Source of the DNA: Bombardia bombarda
Lineage: Eukaryota > Ascomycota > Sordariomycetes > Sordariales > Lasiosphaeriaceae
NCBI GenBank assembly: GCA_030512295.1
Contig: JAULSR010000008.1
Coordinates: 1,178,001-1,242,000, forward strand
Length of the DNA: 64,000 bases
Direction of reading: 5' to 3'
The notes below the pieces were generated by a model. It did no database searches, had not been told where the DNA came from, and saw only the letters and a list, made by a program, of their open reading frames with translations. Below are positions 38,101-50,294 of the stretch, one piece after another (positions within the stretch are counted from its first letter, which is position 1; each line of letters starts with the position of its first letter). Made by a program: the position numbers and the translations under genes.

Positions 38101-40361
38101 CGGGGTTTCCGTACGTCTCTTCTCCATCGATCAAGCACTGCATCAGGTGTGGGAGCCCAGGTAATGAGATGCCGGATAAATTGTGAGATGAAATCCCACG
38201 AAACCGGAAGGCTTTCTATATCTACCATGTCAGCGAACGGCTATTTCATCTTGCACAATCATGTCCAGTTCGCTTTGACGAGGTTGATTGTAGGTCCAAT
38301 CGTTGAACTCAGCTAAAAGATCGCAGCCTCCAGCTTCGTCGCCATAGTTATTTCGCAACATAGGGATCTGACGGGACAGGTACTTGCAGAAACTCCCGCG
38401 GTTGTTTGTTGGCGGTATCCGGCATGCAACATCCCATTTCAACCTCGATCCACGCCATCTGGCTCGCCCTTTACGTTCCATCCATAGATTGGTTCCAGAT
38501 CCCACAAGGTGGAATATGTGACTCATAACAAGGCTCCAATTCCAGGTAAGCAAGACCCTACTAATTGGGAATATTAAGTATGGGTTAATTCCTCATCTAC
38601 AGCTGGTTTTATCGTCATGTTATTCACATCACTCACTGCGAATTCGCCAAAGTTGTTTCCATCTCAGGTCTGCCTCCTTTCCGAGCTCAGCTGCCGTCGA
38701 GTGTTCATTGCCATGGTTGCAGGCTGTCATTGGGAAGCTGATCAAGTACAGCAGGCAAATTTCTTTGGCTATTAGCAATAGTCTTGCTATCAATGACTAT
38801 GTGGTTGGCTAACCTTGAACAAGTTACATCGCAGTGCCTCTTTAGTTTTGTGAAGATCGTGGTATAACGGTCGTTGATTAGAAGATGGCGCTTCAGAGTA
38901 GGAACGGGCAACGTTTGGCAAGCGCCCATGGGTTGCCACTCCAATAGCAGGTCCTTCGGACCTTCCCTCCCTCTCTTGACGGGAGCGTGTCGTTCCTGCC
39001 TTCTGTCATCACTAGGCACCTCAATTACCAATGGAACCCAATCGAACATAACAGAACCTTCCTGCCGCAATCACGGTCAGCACTTGTCAAATAATTCGCG
39101 GCAATGTGCCCTTGTTGCAGGTCTTGAGATCGACAACCCAAGCTTTACTTCTTCAAGAATCTGTTTCCGTGTTACTAAACGCCCCGAGACAACCTATCTG
39201 ACGCTGAGAAGTTTCTTTTTAACGTCTGTTCAAGAAGCCTGTAGGTTCAGCTGCCGACATGACAGTGCTCAACGCTGTTACCATCACTGTTCAGGTAGGT
39301 GACTTCACCGCAAGACGGCATGTCCAAGGTACCTTTCAAGAAGTGAAAGCCCTTTGCCGGAGATATATTCACCAACCACATGAAACAAGAAAGGAAGGGA
39401 ATACTAGGTAACTATTTGGCAAAGTTTCTGCGCCTGTATGTGCCCGTATCTATCGGAGGGTGTCCAGCAGGCCACATGGGCCGAGTCGTGTCGTGCCCGC
39501 CATGACCAGTTACACCACTGCCTACAAGTACAATGGCCCGCACACCAGGATGTACTAGAAGATCAGCTGCTGATCTCGCAAAGAAAGTCTGTTCAGTCAC
39601 ATAGGTAGGTAAATAACCATAATCATCAAAATACATGTTGTTTGGACTGTCTTAGCATTGGCATTGCTCCTGTAGCTATCCTCCTCTTCCTTTTCCCTCT
39701 CTCTCTAATCCTTTTCGCTTCCTCATTTTGCGTTCTTCTGACCGAAATCAAGACACCCCAGCTAACGTCACTCCGAAAACCAATCGTCCGGAAACCAGAA
39801 ACGACAACCCCCTTCTCTTTTGATTGGCTTGGCGTGATACTTCTGCTTCGAACCGGTTTGCCACTCTCCTCACCCCCATCCTACATGAGCCTCATGGCGT
39901 CAACATTTTACAGCCTGCTTAATTATCAGTACGATTGATCTCATAGCGTTTTCGATATTACCTGTCGGCCGAGAGAGCGACGGATAACAACCCGGCCCGA
40001 CAGCTCGGATAAGGGGGTGGGAATCTTTCTCCGCGAGCCCAATCAGCTCCGTGTCACCGTCGATCCGGCGGTAGTAGTCTGGTTGCCTTGCCGTCGATGT
40101 AGTCCTCGTTCCCGTCGAATCTGACTCGCCGCGTTGGAAGCGCTTGAAAGTAGCGCGGCCGAGCACATTCTTCCCCGCATCAACAAACTTTTCGTCGATG
40201 CCTGGTCACCCTCTTCGAACCCACTTAACTACAAGCAAGAAGCCTGTGAGTGCTTTTTTTTCTCTTCCGACCCTTCCATATGTTCTGCTTTTCTCATCCG
40301 CTCGTCTCAGTACTTAGGTAGGCATCAATCGACATAGAACTTCCTCACTTCATCCCCGCGC
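34625..40361. other. Gene-poor region, 5.7 kb
   Basis: No gene supported. Contains a (GA)n microsatellite at 35074-35114. The last 700 bp (39660-40360) are pyrimidine-rich and may be promoter or leader of the next gene; a possible 5'-UTR intron with a GTGAGT donor near 40236 and acceptor TCTCAG near 40311 is visible but weak. Confidence 0.45.
35074..35114. repeat. (GA)n microsatellite
   Basis: About 20 uninterrupted GA units in non-coding sequence. Confidence 0.95.
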
Positions 40362-41317
40362 ATGCTCCCAATTCTCGACATGTCTAACTGGGAACAGCCA
40401 TCGGGACCCGAAGGCCACTTTTGGCGTGGCCATCGTCCTTTCGACTCCGTGGACTCTCTATCCATGGATATTGTTGAACAACAACTGAGCGGTCTTTCGC
40501 TGGCCGGGCCACCAACACCAGTGACCATAGCATCCACCTCTGTCGGCCAAGGGCATTCGGATAGTGTGGCGCCTCATCCCAAAAACCTCGTCTCGGAATG
40601 CTTTCCTAGGGGCGGATATCATTCATTCGAATACAGACAGGGCCAAGTTATGCCACTTGGGATGTCTGAGGGATTGGATGCTGCCACCAGGCCCCAGGCG
40701 ACGAGGAACGTCGATGACAATTCGGGCCAAGCCCCAACAGCGCCCGTGATGACGTTCTTCGGCTACAGTCCACCGTAAGTCCCCATTGGTCTTGGAACCT
40801 TCACTCGTAGGTATTCGACAACGCTAACTGTCCTTAAAGAACACAGCCACCGACGAACTCCAAGATGCAAGTGGGCGCAAGACAAAACGCAAACGCGAAG
40901 AATACAACTAAGCAGAGGCTTGATGGACCAAAGCACAGCAGAAAGAAAGAGAAGAAGCCCCGTAAACCGGTACGAGTCAATGGCCATGAAGAAAATGACA
41001 AACCAAAGGATTTCATCGCGCATGAGTTCGTTTGGGAGGGAAAGCAAGCCTTGTTCACCTTCAGTCGCCAAGTGACGGCAGCTCAAACTGATCAATGGTT
41101 CCCCAACCTTGTCGATGATGAGCAGGCCAGCATCTATCCACCTTTCCTGGCGGATGATGATCTCCTGGCGGATGATGGTCTCCTGGCGGATGATGATCTC
41201 CTGGCGGATGGTTATCTCCTTGCGGATGATGATCTCTACGACCATCAGCAGCCTGGTGATACCCAAGATGCTTCTCTTCATTCATTTGACGACTGGGATA
41301 TGTGTGATGATGACTGA
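40362..41317 (+). CDS. Unrecognised two-exon protein with acidic 6-residue repeats (296 aa)
   Basis: Exons 40362-40774 and 40840-41317 are joined across a 65-bp intron (GTAAGT donor, GCTAAC branch point, AAG acceptor), giving an exact 891-nt frame. The N-terminal 135 residues are Ser/Pro/Gly-rich and disordered. The second exon starts with a basic patch (KHSRKKEKKPRKP), a likely nuclear localisation signal. Next is a short structured-looking part (DFIAHEFVWEGKQALFTFSR), and then an acidic tail with five copies of the hexapeptide LLADDD or variants (18-bp DNA repeat, 41147-41236), ending DWDMCDDD. A basic patch plus an acidic repeat tail could suit a transcription-related or chromatin protein, but that is inference. 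A second ATG at 40380 is an equally good start. I do not know the family. Confidence 0.55.
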
Positions 41318-44300
41318 GCAACAGAAGTTCGCGATGCAAGGCAAATTGGGAACATTTCTTGACTTCATGTTTTGTCACCCGGGGCGCTTCTCGTGGCGCA
41401 TCTCTTGCGCGCTGGCATTTTCGGATGACGACGAGTGGTTGGCTTCAACGTAACTCGGCTGAAATGAGTTAGTTACCTTTCTTTGAGTTTGTAAAACATC
41501 GGTGTCGTTGGCATCCGATGCTCTTTGGTCAGTTTCCATTCTCTCGACGATTCCACTCACTCATCTCACAGCCAGCTGGTCGCATATGACGCCTACGGCT
41601 TGCGTTCCTTTCTTTCGTGAATGAGGGTGGTTGGTACCGTTGCTCTATCAGGCTGTTTGAGACTGTTAACTGGTTAATGATTGATGAATGAACATTTCTT
41701 TCGGTTTAAATAAAAGGAGGAGATGACGAGATTGAGGTTCATGTTCTCTGAGTACTGCTTGTCCTTTCTCAATAACTTATCTTAGGAAGTTCTCTCTGAC
41801 ATATGGTCCGTACTGCGCCTATCAAGCTTACTCTTGTCATCATTGGTCTCATCATGCTTACACCGCATTCCTCTCGTGTCCTGTTGATCGAATCTGCCTA
41901 CCTCGACCATACCCGCGATACGAGAAACGGTTACAATGCAAATCTCTCTCGGGGAATACCCATCCGAAAATCCCACCTTTCACATCCCGATATGGAATCG
42001 CACACATTCGGTAATACTACTTCTTTTCATGCAGCGTCCAGAAGGATCCCTCCAGCCCCTAGCACTTGAAAATCCATTGCCACGTCGAGCCTGGTGCACG
42101 ACAGCAATATGAGAGATCTCGCCAGCAGCTCTGTGCGCCATCATCGTGACTGTGTTCCTACTCGGAGCTTTGCCGATCATATGCGAGCGAGCACCGAATC
42201 GCCAAGATAATATGAAAAGTAAATAGAGCAGCTAGACCAAGTACTGCTGTAGTTTATATCGAAGTTACTGCTCCTGGTACTACGACCCCAGGATATTTGC
42301 AGCTGGCTGGAGTCGAATCACAGCTTCAACCTGATTCACAGCCACTTGTCAAATGTGACCATCCAGAGAGCACCGAATCAGAAGATGGGCGAGTGCCCCC
42401 TGGTAATCTTCCTACCTGACCGAAGCTCGGCCACGTATTCGTACCTTCAACCCCCGACTGCGCTTCCAGGAAAGTGCACATTGGTTGAGATTCCGAGTGT
42501 CAAACCGGACCTGTTGGACAGATGCCACATTGGTCTCTCGGCTCAGCGAGACAACACGGCCCATGTCCAAAAACCATGATAGCACCCGGCAAGGCAACCG
42601 TGCCAAACTCGATGCAGTCTGTTCCAGAGGCCCATCCTTCACCGATATCCCAAGTTCATGCACGAAGACGATTGACGACTGCGGGTAGAAAGCAAGCAAT
42701 AGCGATGGTTGAGCTTGGCTGCCTTACGACACTAATGCAGAGGAAGAATAGACGACAGGACGGGCGGTTTTGGGGCGGGGATGGTCAGGTCGCACTGCAT
42801 CCACACCGATTCTGGAGACGGTACGGCCCTCTTATCTTTTCACGCTAAAAACGGACCGGGCACCGATGGGCAATTAATTTGATGTCTCGTCATGTTGACG
42901 TCTTTCCTCTCGAAAGCGGGGATCAGGCGCAATGCAAGAAGTCGGAGTGGGGTTTCTCCCAGCAAACCCCCCACCCCTTCCAAACTATGGACATTGTCTC
43001 CGTGAGGACATGACATGATGCTCTCTTCTGCGCAGGAATACCAGACTGGAGAGTGCTACGGATCTTATCCACCTGGTTGCATGACTGCAACTACTGCTCA
43101 CGATGAACAGCTGCGTTGCACTAATATCAACCTCAATTTGACTCGAAGGTGCCTCGAGGACCTTCAAGAAGTCCTAGAATGATACAGTGGCACATTCTGC
43201 TTTCAATAATATTGCTACATGTGCGTTGCCACCACATAGCAGCTGCTACAGCCGCTTTACAACATCAAACAACTTCCGTCCTACCACGCTTCAATCTTTC
43301 CCCGGACCCACGTTGCGCAATGGTACTTCTTCGAGTCTAAGTATCCGGACAGCCAGTATCAGAACAGCCACTTGTAGTCTTGTCATCGAACCATACATCA
43401 CCTCCTCTTGCGGAAATTTCCCCCTCTCGGCCGAAACCTCTCGCGCCACAGAAACGTAACGCCACCATCTTCCAGCTGAAGGTCAAGGACAGTCATCACC
43501 ATGACTCAGCTGAACCTTGTTGCGGCCGTTACAAGGCCGCAATTATGACCTGACTTTCTGGTGGTACAATTATAGTACGGTGTGTGAGTCGAAGAGCACT
43601 CGGAGATATCCCTCTCACCCTAGTGCTACCGACAGCCTTATTTGGCCCCGTTCAGTGAGGGTTTTGATAGGTATCACAAGGCTGTGTGTGCACTGGCATT
43701 GGTGAGAGATTTGAAATGAGAAAAGTGATGCAACTCAGGTGTCATGGTCATTTTGTTCTCTTTTGCGGTTCTCGCTGCTTTATGATGAACATTGTGAGTA
43801 GGTCATCATTGGAATATCATGAGGCTTATACCATTGTGGTCGTGTCGCAAGGCAACTAACTGTGAGACAGTGTGAGCCGCGAGTGGTGACTGGAGGGTAG
43901 CTTGGGCATAGAGGTAGTTGTGTTGGGGACTGACATGATTGGTGGTCGACGTTGAGCATCTGCGGATGAGCTGCCTTAGCATTATCGCCTTGGCAGCTCA
44001 TACATCAATGCCATCTCATAAACGATCTGTCAACAAAATTCAGCTTGCACCCACCTCATTGGGGGTCGGTTGTGAATCTGCCCAATCGTGATACTACCTA
44101 TCCTATCATTGTCGCCCAATCTTTATTGAATCCGCTCGCTGCAGTGGTAGCCTGCGATGATAGATTGGGGGCGGTGACACACAGTACCTGCTCATCCAAT
44201 AGAGTCTACCTTCGACTAGATCGTCGAAACGGCTGAGATTACGTGCATGAGTGAATCTAAGGGTCCAGTTGGGCTAGCCGGCATAGAGGGAACCCAAACC

Positions 44301-45839
44301 AGAACGAGAAGGCAACCGTCCCCTCTTGCATTGGGTAGAGATGTGCCTCAAAGGCAGAGTATACATCTCACTCAAAGCTAAAAAATGCACAGCATGAAGG
44401 TAGTTGCCTTCCCATCATGTGCATTATCGGCATGGCACGACTGGAAACCTATCAAATGGGACTGTATGCTGTTATCTACATCTCCATTAATCACTAATGT
44501 ATCTGGAACCACTGTGGCATATTTGTGCTAGGACAAACCAGGAGTAATCGCCGAAGATGAGAGAGGTTCATTTTCCCCCGAAAAGTCCCAACACAGCCAT
44601 CTTCCCATAAAATTCTCATTTAATTCATTGAACTCGCTTATTGCCGTTGTTGGGGCGTGAATCCATGCCTGTCAAAAGAAATACATCGAGGCCTCCACGA
44701 GAGCAGCACAGCTGAGATAAGACGATGTTCACACCGCATTTTTGGTCGACTGGTACTGTGTATCCAATGTTCGCTTGTTCAAGTCTGACCGCAGTTGAGC
44801 CCTATTTGTGCAGTTGGTGTTGTACAGCTGTCGGCCCGGAGGGGTAGGGGTAGGTGTAGACGTAGGTCGTAGGTCTCGGTTAAAGGGAACGCGAATGCTA
44901 TGGCGACAGCCGTTGAACATCATCTTTGGTGATAGTGACAGATCTCCAACCCCAAGACATCATGAAGTTTTGAAGTAAAAAAAAAAATTAAAAAAATTGG
45001 GTTGTTTTGCGGTGATACAGCGCTGATCGTAGCGCTGGCGATCGGCACTAGGTGAGTGCTTGGCATGCATGGGTAACATGCAAGGCCGGGGGACGGCAAT
45101 GTTTCATATCTCCCGTGCCAATTGCTGATCCACCCTCTGAGCGCCAATCGCCAGAAAAAGATCGCCAGAATTGGACCCGAAATGGCGGCACCTGCGCCTC
45201 CCCCCCCCCCCCCCACATGCGGGATGTGCAACAGCTCTCGATTCCGAAACGAAGAGGGTGTCGAGGTAGCGAGGTGTGCTGGTGACGAGTGCTGTGGTTT
45301 TCAGGCGATGAGTATGACCGGATGCGTAAACCCATTCATGGCCCAAGCGAATATTCAATACCCAGGAGAGCAGCCAGGGCGTCTGGTTCCACCGAGCTTG
45401 CACATACCGATCAAACGCAGCGGGTTGGCGTCATCGAGTTCCAAGGACAAAGTCACGGCTCCCCGCCTTCTCTTCCAAGCACCTGCTGGGTAATTGGAAA
45501 CATCCCGCCGCAGCCTCAAACTCGACATCTAGAAGGCATCACCGACCCATGCATCCGTGCCTGCTTTGCTTGCTTTATACCTAATAAAGGTTGGGGCTCT
45601 GGACGAGTATTGCACAAGACTGGTGGAGGGTCACATCGGCCACGACATGGTAAAATTAGAGATCTATGACGACTGCCCGGAGATACCTGAGCCCGGAGCT
45701 GCCCTCTCTAACTGGAACGGAAGCCGCCCCAATCCTTTCGTCCCATTCAAAGCTGTGCCTGAGGAAGATACAAACCAGCCCAGCGGTCTCGACGCGACGC
45801 ACATCGGCCTCTGAAACCGACCCCAAAGCTTCTGCGAAA
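41318..45839. other. Gene-poor region, 4.5 kb
   Basis: No gene is supported. One 88-codon frame (41803-42069) has a hydrophobic N-terminus but nothing else. Two plus-strand open frames (45122-45493 and 45557-45814) do not splice together in frame. An A-rich run lies at about 44979-44998 and a C run at about 45199-45213. Confidence 0.45.
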
Positions 45840-46556
45840 GCATCCCAAAAATGTCTACGTAGATGTCCAAGTAGAGATTCCAGTCCACGTGGATGTTATT
45901 CTCCAAGAGATCGGTATGGTTAGGTACCAGTGGCCAATCTTAGGCAAACAATGATGGGAGACCAGCGAGGAGACGCCTAAGCACTTCGCGGAACGGCTTC
46001 GGCAAGCTAGTGCGCAGTTGCTGAAGCTGTGATCTGTAGTTCTCCCGCAGTTCGGCGCGGTCGGGGCTAGGCATGGCTGCCATGGCGCAGAATCTGTACA
46101 TACGGGTCTCTTTAGCGCCGAAAAAAAACATGACGTACTGCCGTGCGCTCTCAGCTCCTGACGCGCCAGATACAAGGACACCCCCTAGATGTTGGTCATG
46201 GTGAAGACTTTGAGGTCCCCTAAATCGCCATAGTACCGGCGTTCTAGGACGAAGCGACTGCCGTAAGCTTCCTGGACGAAGCTGAGGAGGTCGATGTTAA
46301 AGGCGTTCTCGGCGGTGCGAAACCAGACAACGAGCCCTGCCCTATTGCCGGTCGGCACGACGGTGTAGCTTGTGGCACCTTGGATTACCGATGGACTGTG
46401 CTTGCCAAGTGTTCTCAAAGAAGGCGCTGATCTGCATCTCCGATAGCTTAGCAAATCTTTGTGGGCCGGCCACGACTGCCACCAGGCAGGCAACGCACCC
46501 ACCCAACTGTCCATATTGGCAATTCTCTTTCTTTCAATGAACAGTCCACTCTCCAT
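45840..46556 (-). pseudogene. Broken APH-family phosphotransferase
   Basis: Minus-strand fragments follow the order of fungal APH-type (aminoglycoside phosphotransferase/choline kinase fold) proteins. First comes an N-terminal part with WVGALPAWWQSW, GATSYTVVP and NIDLLSFVQEAYG, up to LKVFTMTNI. An in-frame TAG follows at about 46186, then GVSLYLARQEL, then a change of frame. The new frame reads MPSPDRAELRENY and LPKPFREVLRRLLAGLPSLFA, then an in-frame TAA at about 45940. After that comes DWPLVPNHTDLLENNIHVD, which contains the Brenner motif (NHxDLxxxN) with the catalytic Asp. The metal-binding Asp region that should follow is missing or scrambled. Two stops and one frame change make it a pseudogene. 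Small molecules are the likely ancestral substrates; which is unknown. It marks the edge of the gene-poor island. Confidence 0.7.
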
Positions 46557-46933
46557 GATTATACTATTTTCCTGCTCCTAGGCAAACTCCCCACGTTCTC
46601 AGTCACCTTAAGATACTCGTCCTATATCACAGATTTCATCTTTTCCTTCTCGATTCTTCACCTCATCCTATGGACCCCTAAAATCTCAAAGTTTCGAGCA
46701 ACTGCGTTGACTGGCAGCGCTAATGCGCACTAGCGTCCTTGACACATCCAAGCCGGCTCAGCCAAGGATTACGTAGCTCGGGCGCGCCGCGCAACAGGGG
46801 GCGTTCGAGAACTTGAAACAGCCACGCCCGTTCTTTATTACCGCCTGGGCTGGGCCATTTCCTCTCCAGAACACCAAAAAGCCAATCGGTCCTGCACTGT
46901 GAGGTAGCCACGAAGGAGCCAAAAACTCTAAAG

Positions 46934-48159
46934 ATGCTTACCTTTCGCCGCGCCTTCGTGGCCGCGGCGTTTTTCCTCACCATATTCTATCTCTTGACAT
47001 TTTCATCATCGCCCAGTCCTTCTTTTGCATCCCCGGCGAAAACAACACCAGCCAATTTGCCCAAACCCGAGGCGGCGAATCTCGACTCGTCGAAGCAACC
47101 CACAACCACGGCTGCATCTTCGGATAAGAAGAAAGCCCAGGATGCCAGTGCGATACACGCAGGCGCCAATCGCCACAGCCCCTCACACCGGGGCGGCCAG
47201 CAGACGATGCAGGACATGTCCCGAATGACCCTCCACGAGAAGCTCGCCTACCAATTCCCCTACGACGTCGAGAACAAGTTCCCCGCCTACATCTGGCAGA
47301 CATGGAAGTGGACGCCCGCCCACGGAGAGTTCACCTTCCGCGAGCAGGAGGCTACATGGACAGAGCAGCATCCGGGCTTCATCCACGAGGTCATCACCGA
47401 CTCGGTCGCCGTCCATCTGCTGCGCCTGCTGTACGCATCGGTGCCCGAGGTGCTGGAGGCGTACGAGGCGCTCCCCCTCCCCGTCCTCAAGGCCGATTTC
47501 TTCCGCTACCTGATCCTGCTGGCGCGCGGGGCATCTACTCCGACATCGACACATACGCAATCCAGAGCGCCGTCAACTGGATCCCCGAGTCGGTGCCGCG
47601 AGACGCCATCGGCCTGGTGATTGGCATCGAGGCCGACCCCGACAGGCCCGACTGGAAGGAGTGGTACAGCCGGCGGATCCAGTTCTGCCAGTGGACCATC
47701 CAGAGCAAGCCCGGCCACCCCGTCCTGCGCGAGGTGGTGACATACATTACCAATCAGACGCTTCAGGCAAAGCGCGATGGGAAGCTCAGGGATATCAACG
47801 ACAAAAACGTCATTGAGTTTACAGGCCCTGCCGTCTGGACAGATATCATCTTCAGGTACTTCAACGACGAACGCTACTTCGACATGAGCCATTCGGCGGG
47901 CTTGATTGATTACAAGAATTTCACGGGCATGGAGGCTGCGAAGCGCGTGGGCGATGTAGTGGTGCTGCCGATCACGAGCTTCTCGCCGGGCGTGCAGCAG
48001 ATGGGTGCCAAGGATTATGATGATCCCATGGCGTTTGTGAAGCACGATTTTGAGGGTGAGTGATAATACCTTCTTCGTCCCCAGCAAGACAAAACACCAG
48101 CTAATGATCAAAATGCAGGGACATGGAAACCCGAGAGCGAGCGACATATTGGTGCCTAA
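46934..48159 (+). CDS. OCH1-like alpha-1,6-mannosyltransferase (GT32), with one apparent frameshift
   Basis: A Golgi type II glycosyltransferase that extends N-glycans by adding mannose from GDP-mannose. Exons are 46934-48055 and 48119-48159 (GTGAGT...TGCAG), ending FEGTWKPESERHIGA. Residues about 6-24 are the signal anchor (AFVAAAFFLTIFYLLTF), followed by a Ser/Thr/Pro-rich stem. The catalytic domain shows FPAYIWQTWKW, LPVLKADFFRYLILLARGG, the DxD motif YSDIDTY, and IGIEADPDR. The reading frame breaks between LLARG and GIYSDIDT. Inserting one G in the G run at 47528-47531 restores it and makes the total exactly 388 codons, so this is probably a sequencing deletion. GT32 includes OCH1 and HOC1; I cannot say which it is. 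Confidence 0.88.
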
Positions 48160-50294
48160 AAAGAATGAGCTGGCTCTCTCTTCCTCTCTTCTTCTGCCCA
48201 ACACAGCACCACTGACACAATATTGACGGAATCGTTTTGTTCTTTGGCGGTGTTATTTCCCTAATCACTATTTTATTTGCCCTCTTTAGACGAAAATCAT
48301 GCATAGCTTGGGGCGTTTTCTTTTGTTCTGGGCATATATTACCCCTGCTCTTCCTCTTCCTCTAGGAATACACCTTTACGGAAAGAAGTGGCTAGGGCTG
48401 GCTGGCTGGTCGGTTGGTTTTTGTTATACACTTACCTTAGTAGGTGACGGGGCTCACGCTATAGATGTGTACTCGGTATACACAAACCCGCACCCGGATT
48501 ATGCGCACGCGGAAAACAAGAAGGAAAGTCGGTTTAATATACGGAGAGAAAACCACACGGGATGCAATTGTACATATATATATATATATATACCCATACG
48601 TACTTACAAAAGGCGGCGGAGACAAAATTAAGCTGTGAGGCTATCACGAAGGTGAAGCTATCACGAAGTTCAAATATCTGGTGTTTTCAGCTTTGGGCAA
48701 TGAATGATCGTGATGTCCCACGATGCGACGAGTTTATTTTTACTTTGAAGAAGGGACCGCCAGTGTCGCGACCCAGCTCTGCATGGCGGGTGGGCGGGAC
48801 CAAGGCTGACGCCGTTTTAGATGCAGACGTCCAGACGTACCAAGAGAGGCGGGCTCGGCGACAGCGGGTGGGCTGGGCTGGGCCGTTGTGGTGGTTGCAG
48901 GTTGCAGGTTGCAGGTTGCAGATGTGCGGCGCTGCCGCGAGGGGCTGCCTACAAAGTGCCGACGATGAATTTCCTTATAGAGAATGCATGGCTTGCTAGG
49001 TATGGATTAAATATATTTACACAGTAGTTGCGTCTAGGGATGAGAACTTCCCTTGCTTTCCATGTTCTCCATGAATGGCATGCACGCATCATTACCTCAT
49101 TCTTCATCCTCCAACTCAATTACGTATCAATTACGAAGTAGTGAATTGCAATCATAAAGGTTCCCATCATGGAGACGAGTTCTTAAATAACGTCATGCTA
49201 CCTTACCTCGATGATTTTAGCCCTAACTAATGGGACATGGGGCTAATGACTCGTAAAGCTGACATGAATCCTTTTTTCTTTTTCTAATGTTGCCCCTGAC
49301 TATATCAATCATGCTTTATGTCGGTGATGATGAATAATACAACACGCGCATGCTCTGTCTACACAGCAGTTGAAAAATTTGAAGTCAACAAACTCATATC
49401 TCCGATGACTCTGGGTCTCGCGTCGTTGTGCGCCGATAGCTCACTGAGAGACCGAAGTTACCGAACAGAGGCTGGTCCATGTTGATATTTTATGTTCAGA
49501 GCAGCCTAGTGTTTTCCGGAACAGGCTTTCGAGACTTGGCAGCCCAGCCACTAACAGAGGCGATATTTCGCAATGTCGCCTCCTCCAGAATGCGGGGCAG
49601 CAGGCACTAGAAGGAAAAGTCTGGGGAAAGATGACCTGAACTAATAAGACACAGATAACCGCCAATGCATCATAACTATCAAGACAGATATCATATTCCT
49701 TTACATACAAGACAACAAGTCATCTGACAAGATGCGCATGCACATAAGGTGACCTACGAACGCAGGTGAATTGGGGGATTGGGGAAAAAGGACAGCCGCC
49801 AATTTTAGAGCTCAGTGCACGCAGGCATTGGTTCAGTTTCGCTATGCCGACGTACCGACTTGGGCCTTCCGTGCTTTCATGTTGGGGTACCCCGCATCCC
49901 CCGCCTCCCATTGCCTTACCTCTCCAGCAGACTAGACAGCGCTGTACATATGTACAATTCATGCACGCTCCCTAATCCAAGACACTAAGTCTAATGAAAG
50001 ACACCAAATACGCGCCGAGACACACTTGCTTACTTGTGGCCTTCCTTGTTGAGACAATGGAGCCTGCCAAGGATCGTCGGGGTGTTATGTCACCCCTCAT
50101 TCCAAGGGAAAATGTGTGCGGTGACTGAGTTGAGCTCGGTTTTTGTCTAGGTTGTTTCTTTGGTTGCACTTGCATGCTACGTACCTTACGCAGGGTCCAA
50201 TCTTATCAAGGGGAGCAGCAGCAGCAGCAGCAGCAGCAACACCCCCAAAGTTTGCTTTGACTGCCGCAAGACAATCCAAGATTGGGCTTCTTCC
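48160..50294. other. Intergenic region, 2.1 kb
   Basis: No gene is seen. Contains a (TA)n tract (about 48574-48591), a 7-bp GTTGCAG repeat of four copies (48894-48921), and a (CAG)n tract (about 50216-50237) just upstream of the acyl-CoA synthetase start. The CAG tract is in frame with that gene but upstream of its first ATG. Confidence 0.5.

Noticed and set aside
41803..42069. 88-codon frame with a hydrophobic N-terminus (possible small secreted protein)
   Set aside because: Only the hydrophobic start supports it; few cysteines, no intron and no homology that I can see.
45122..45814. Two plus-strand open frames that might be exons of one gene (first with CGMCNSS and CAGDECC)
   Set aside because: The only plausible donor and acceptor join out of frame, the second frame has no ATG, and it abuts the start of antisense phosphotransferase remnants.
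13564..46933. tRNA genes or transposon terminal repeats in the gene-poor island
   Set aside because: I scanned for T-loop-like GTTCRA motifs with matching stems and for long inverted or direct terminal repeats and found none by eye; a tRNAscan and repeat search would be decisive.
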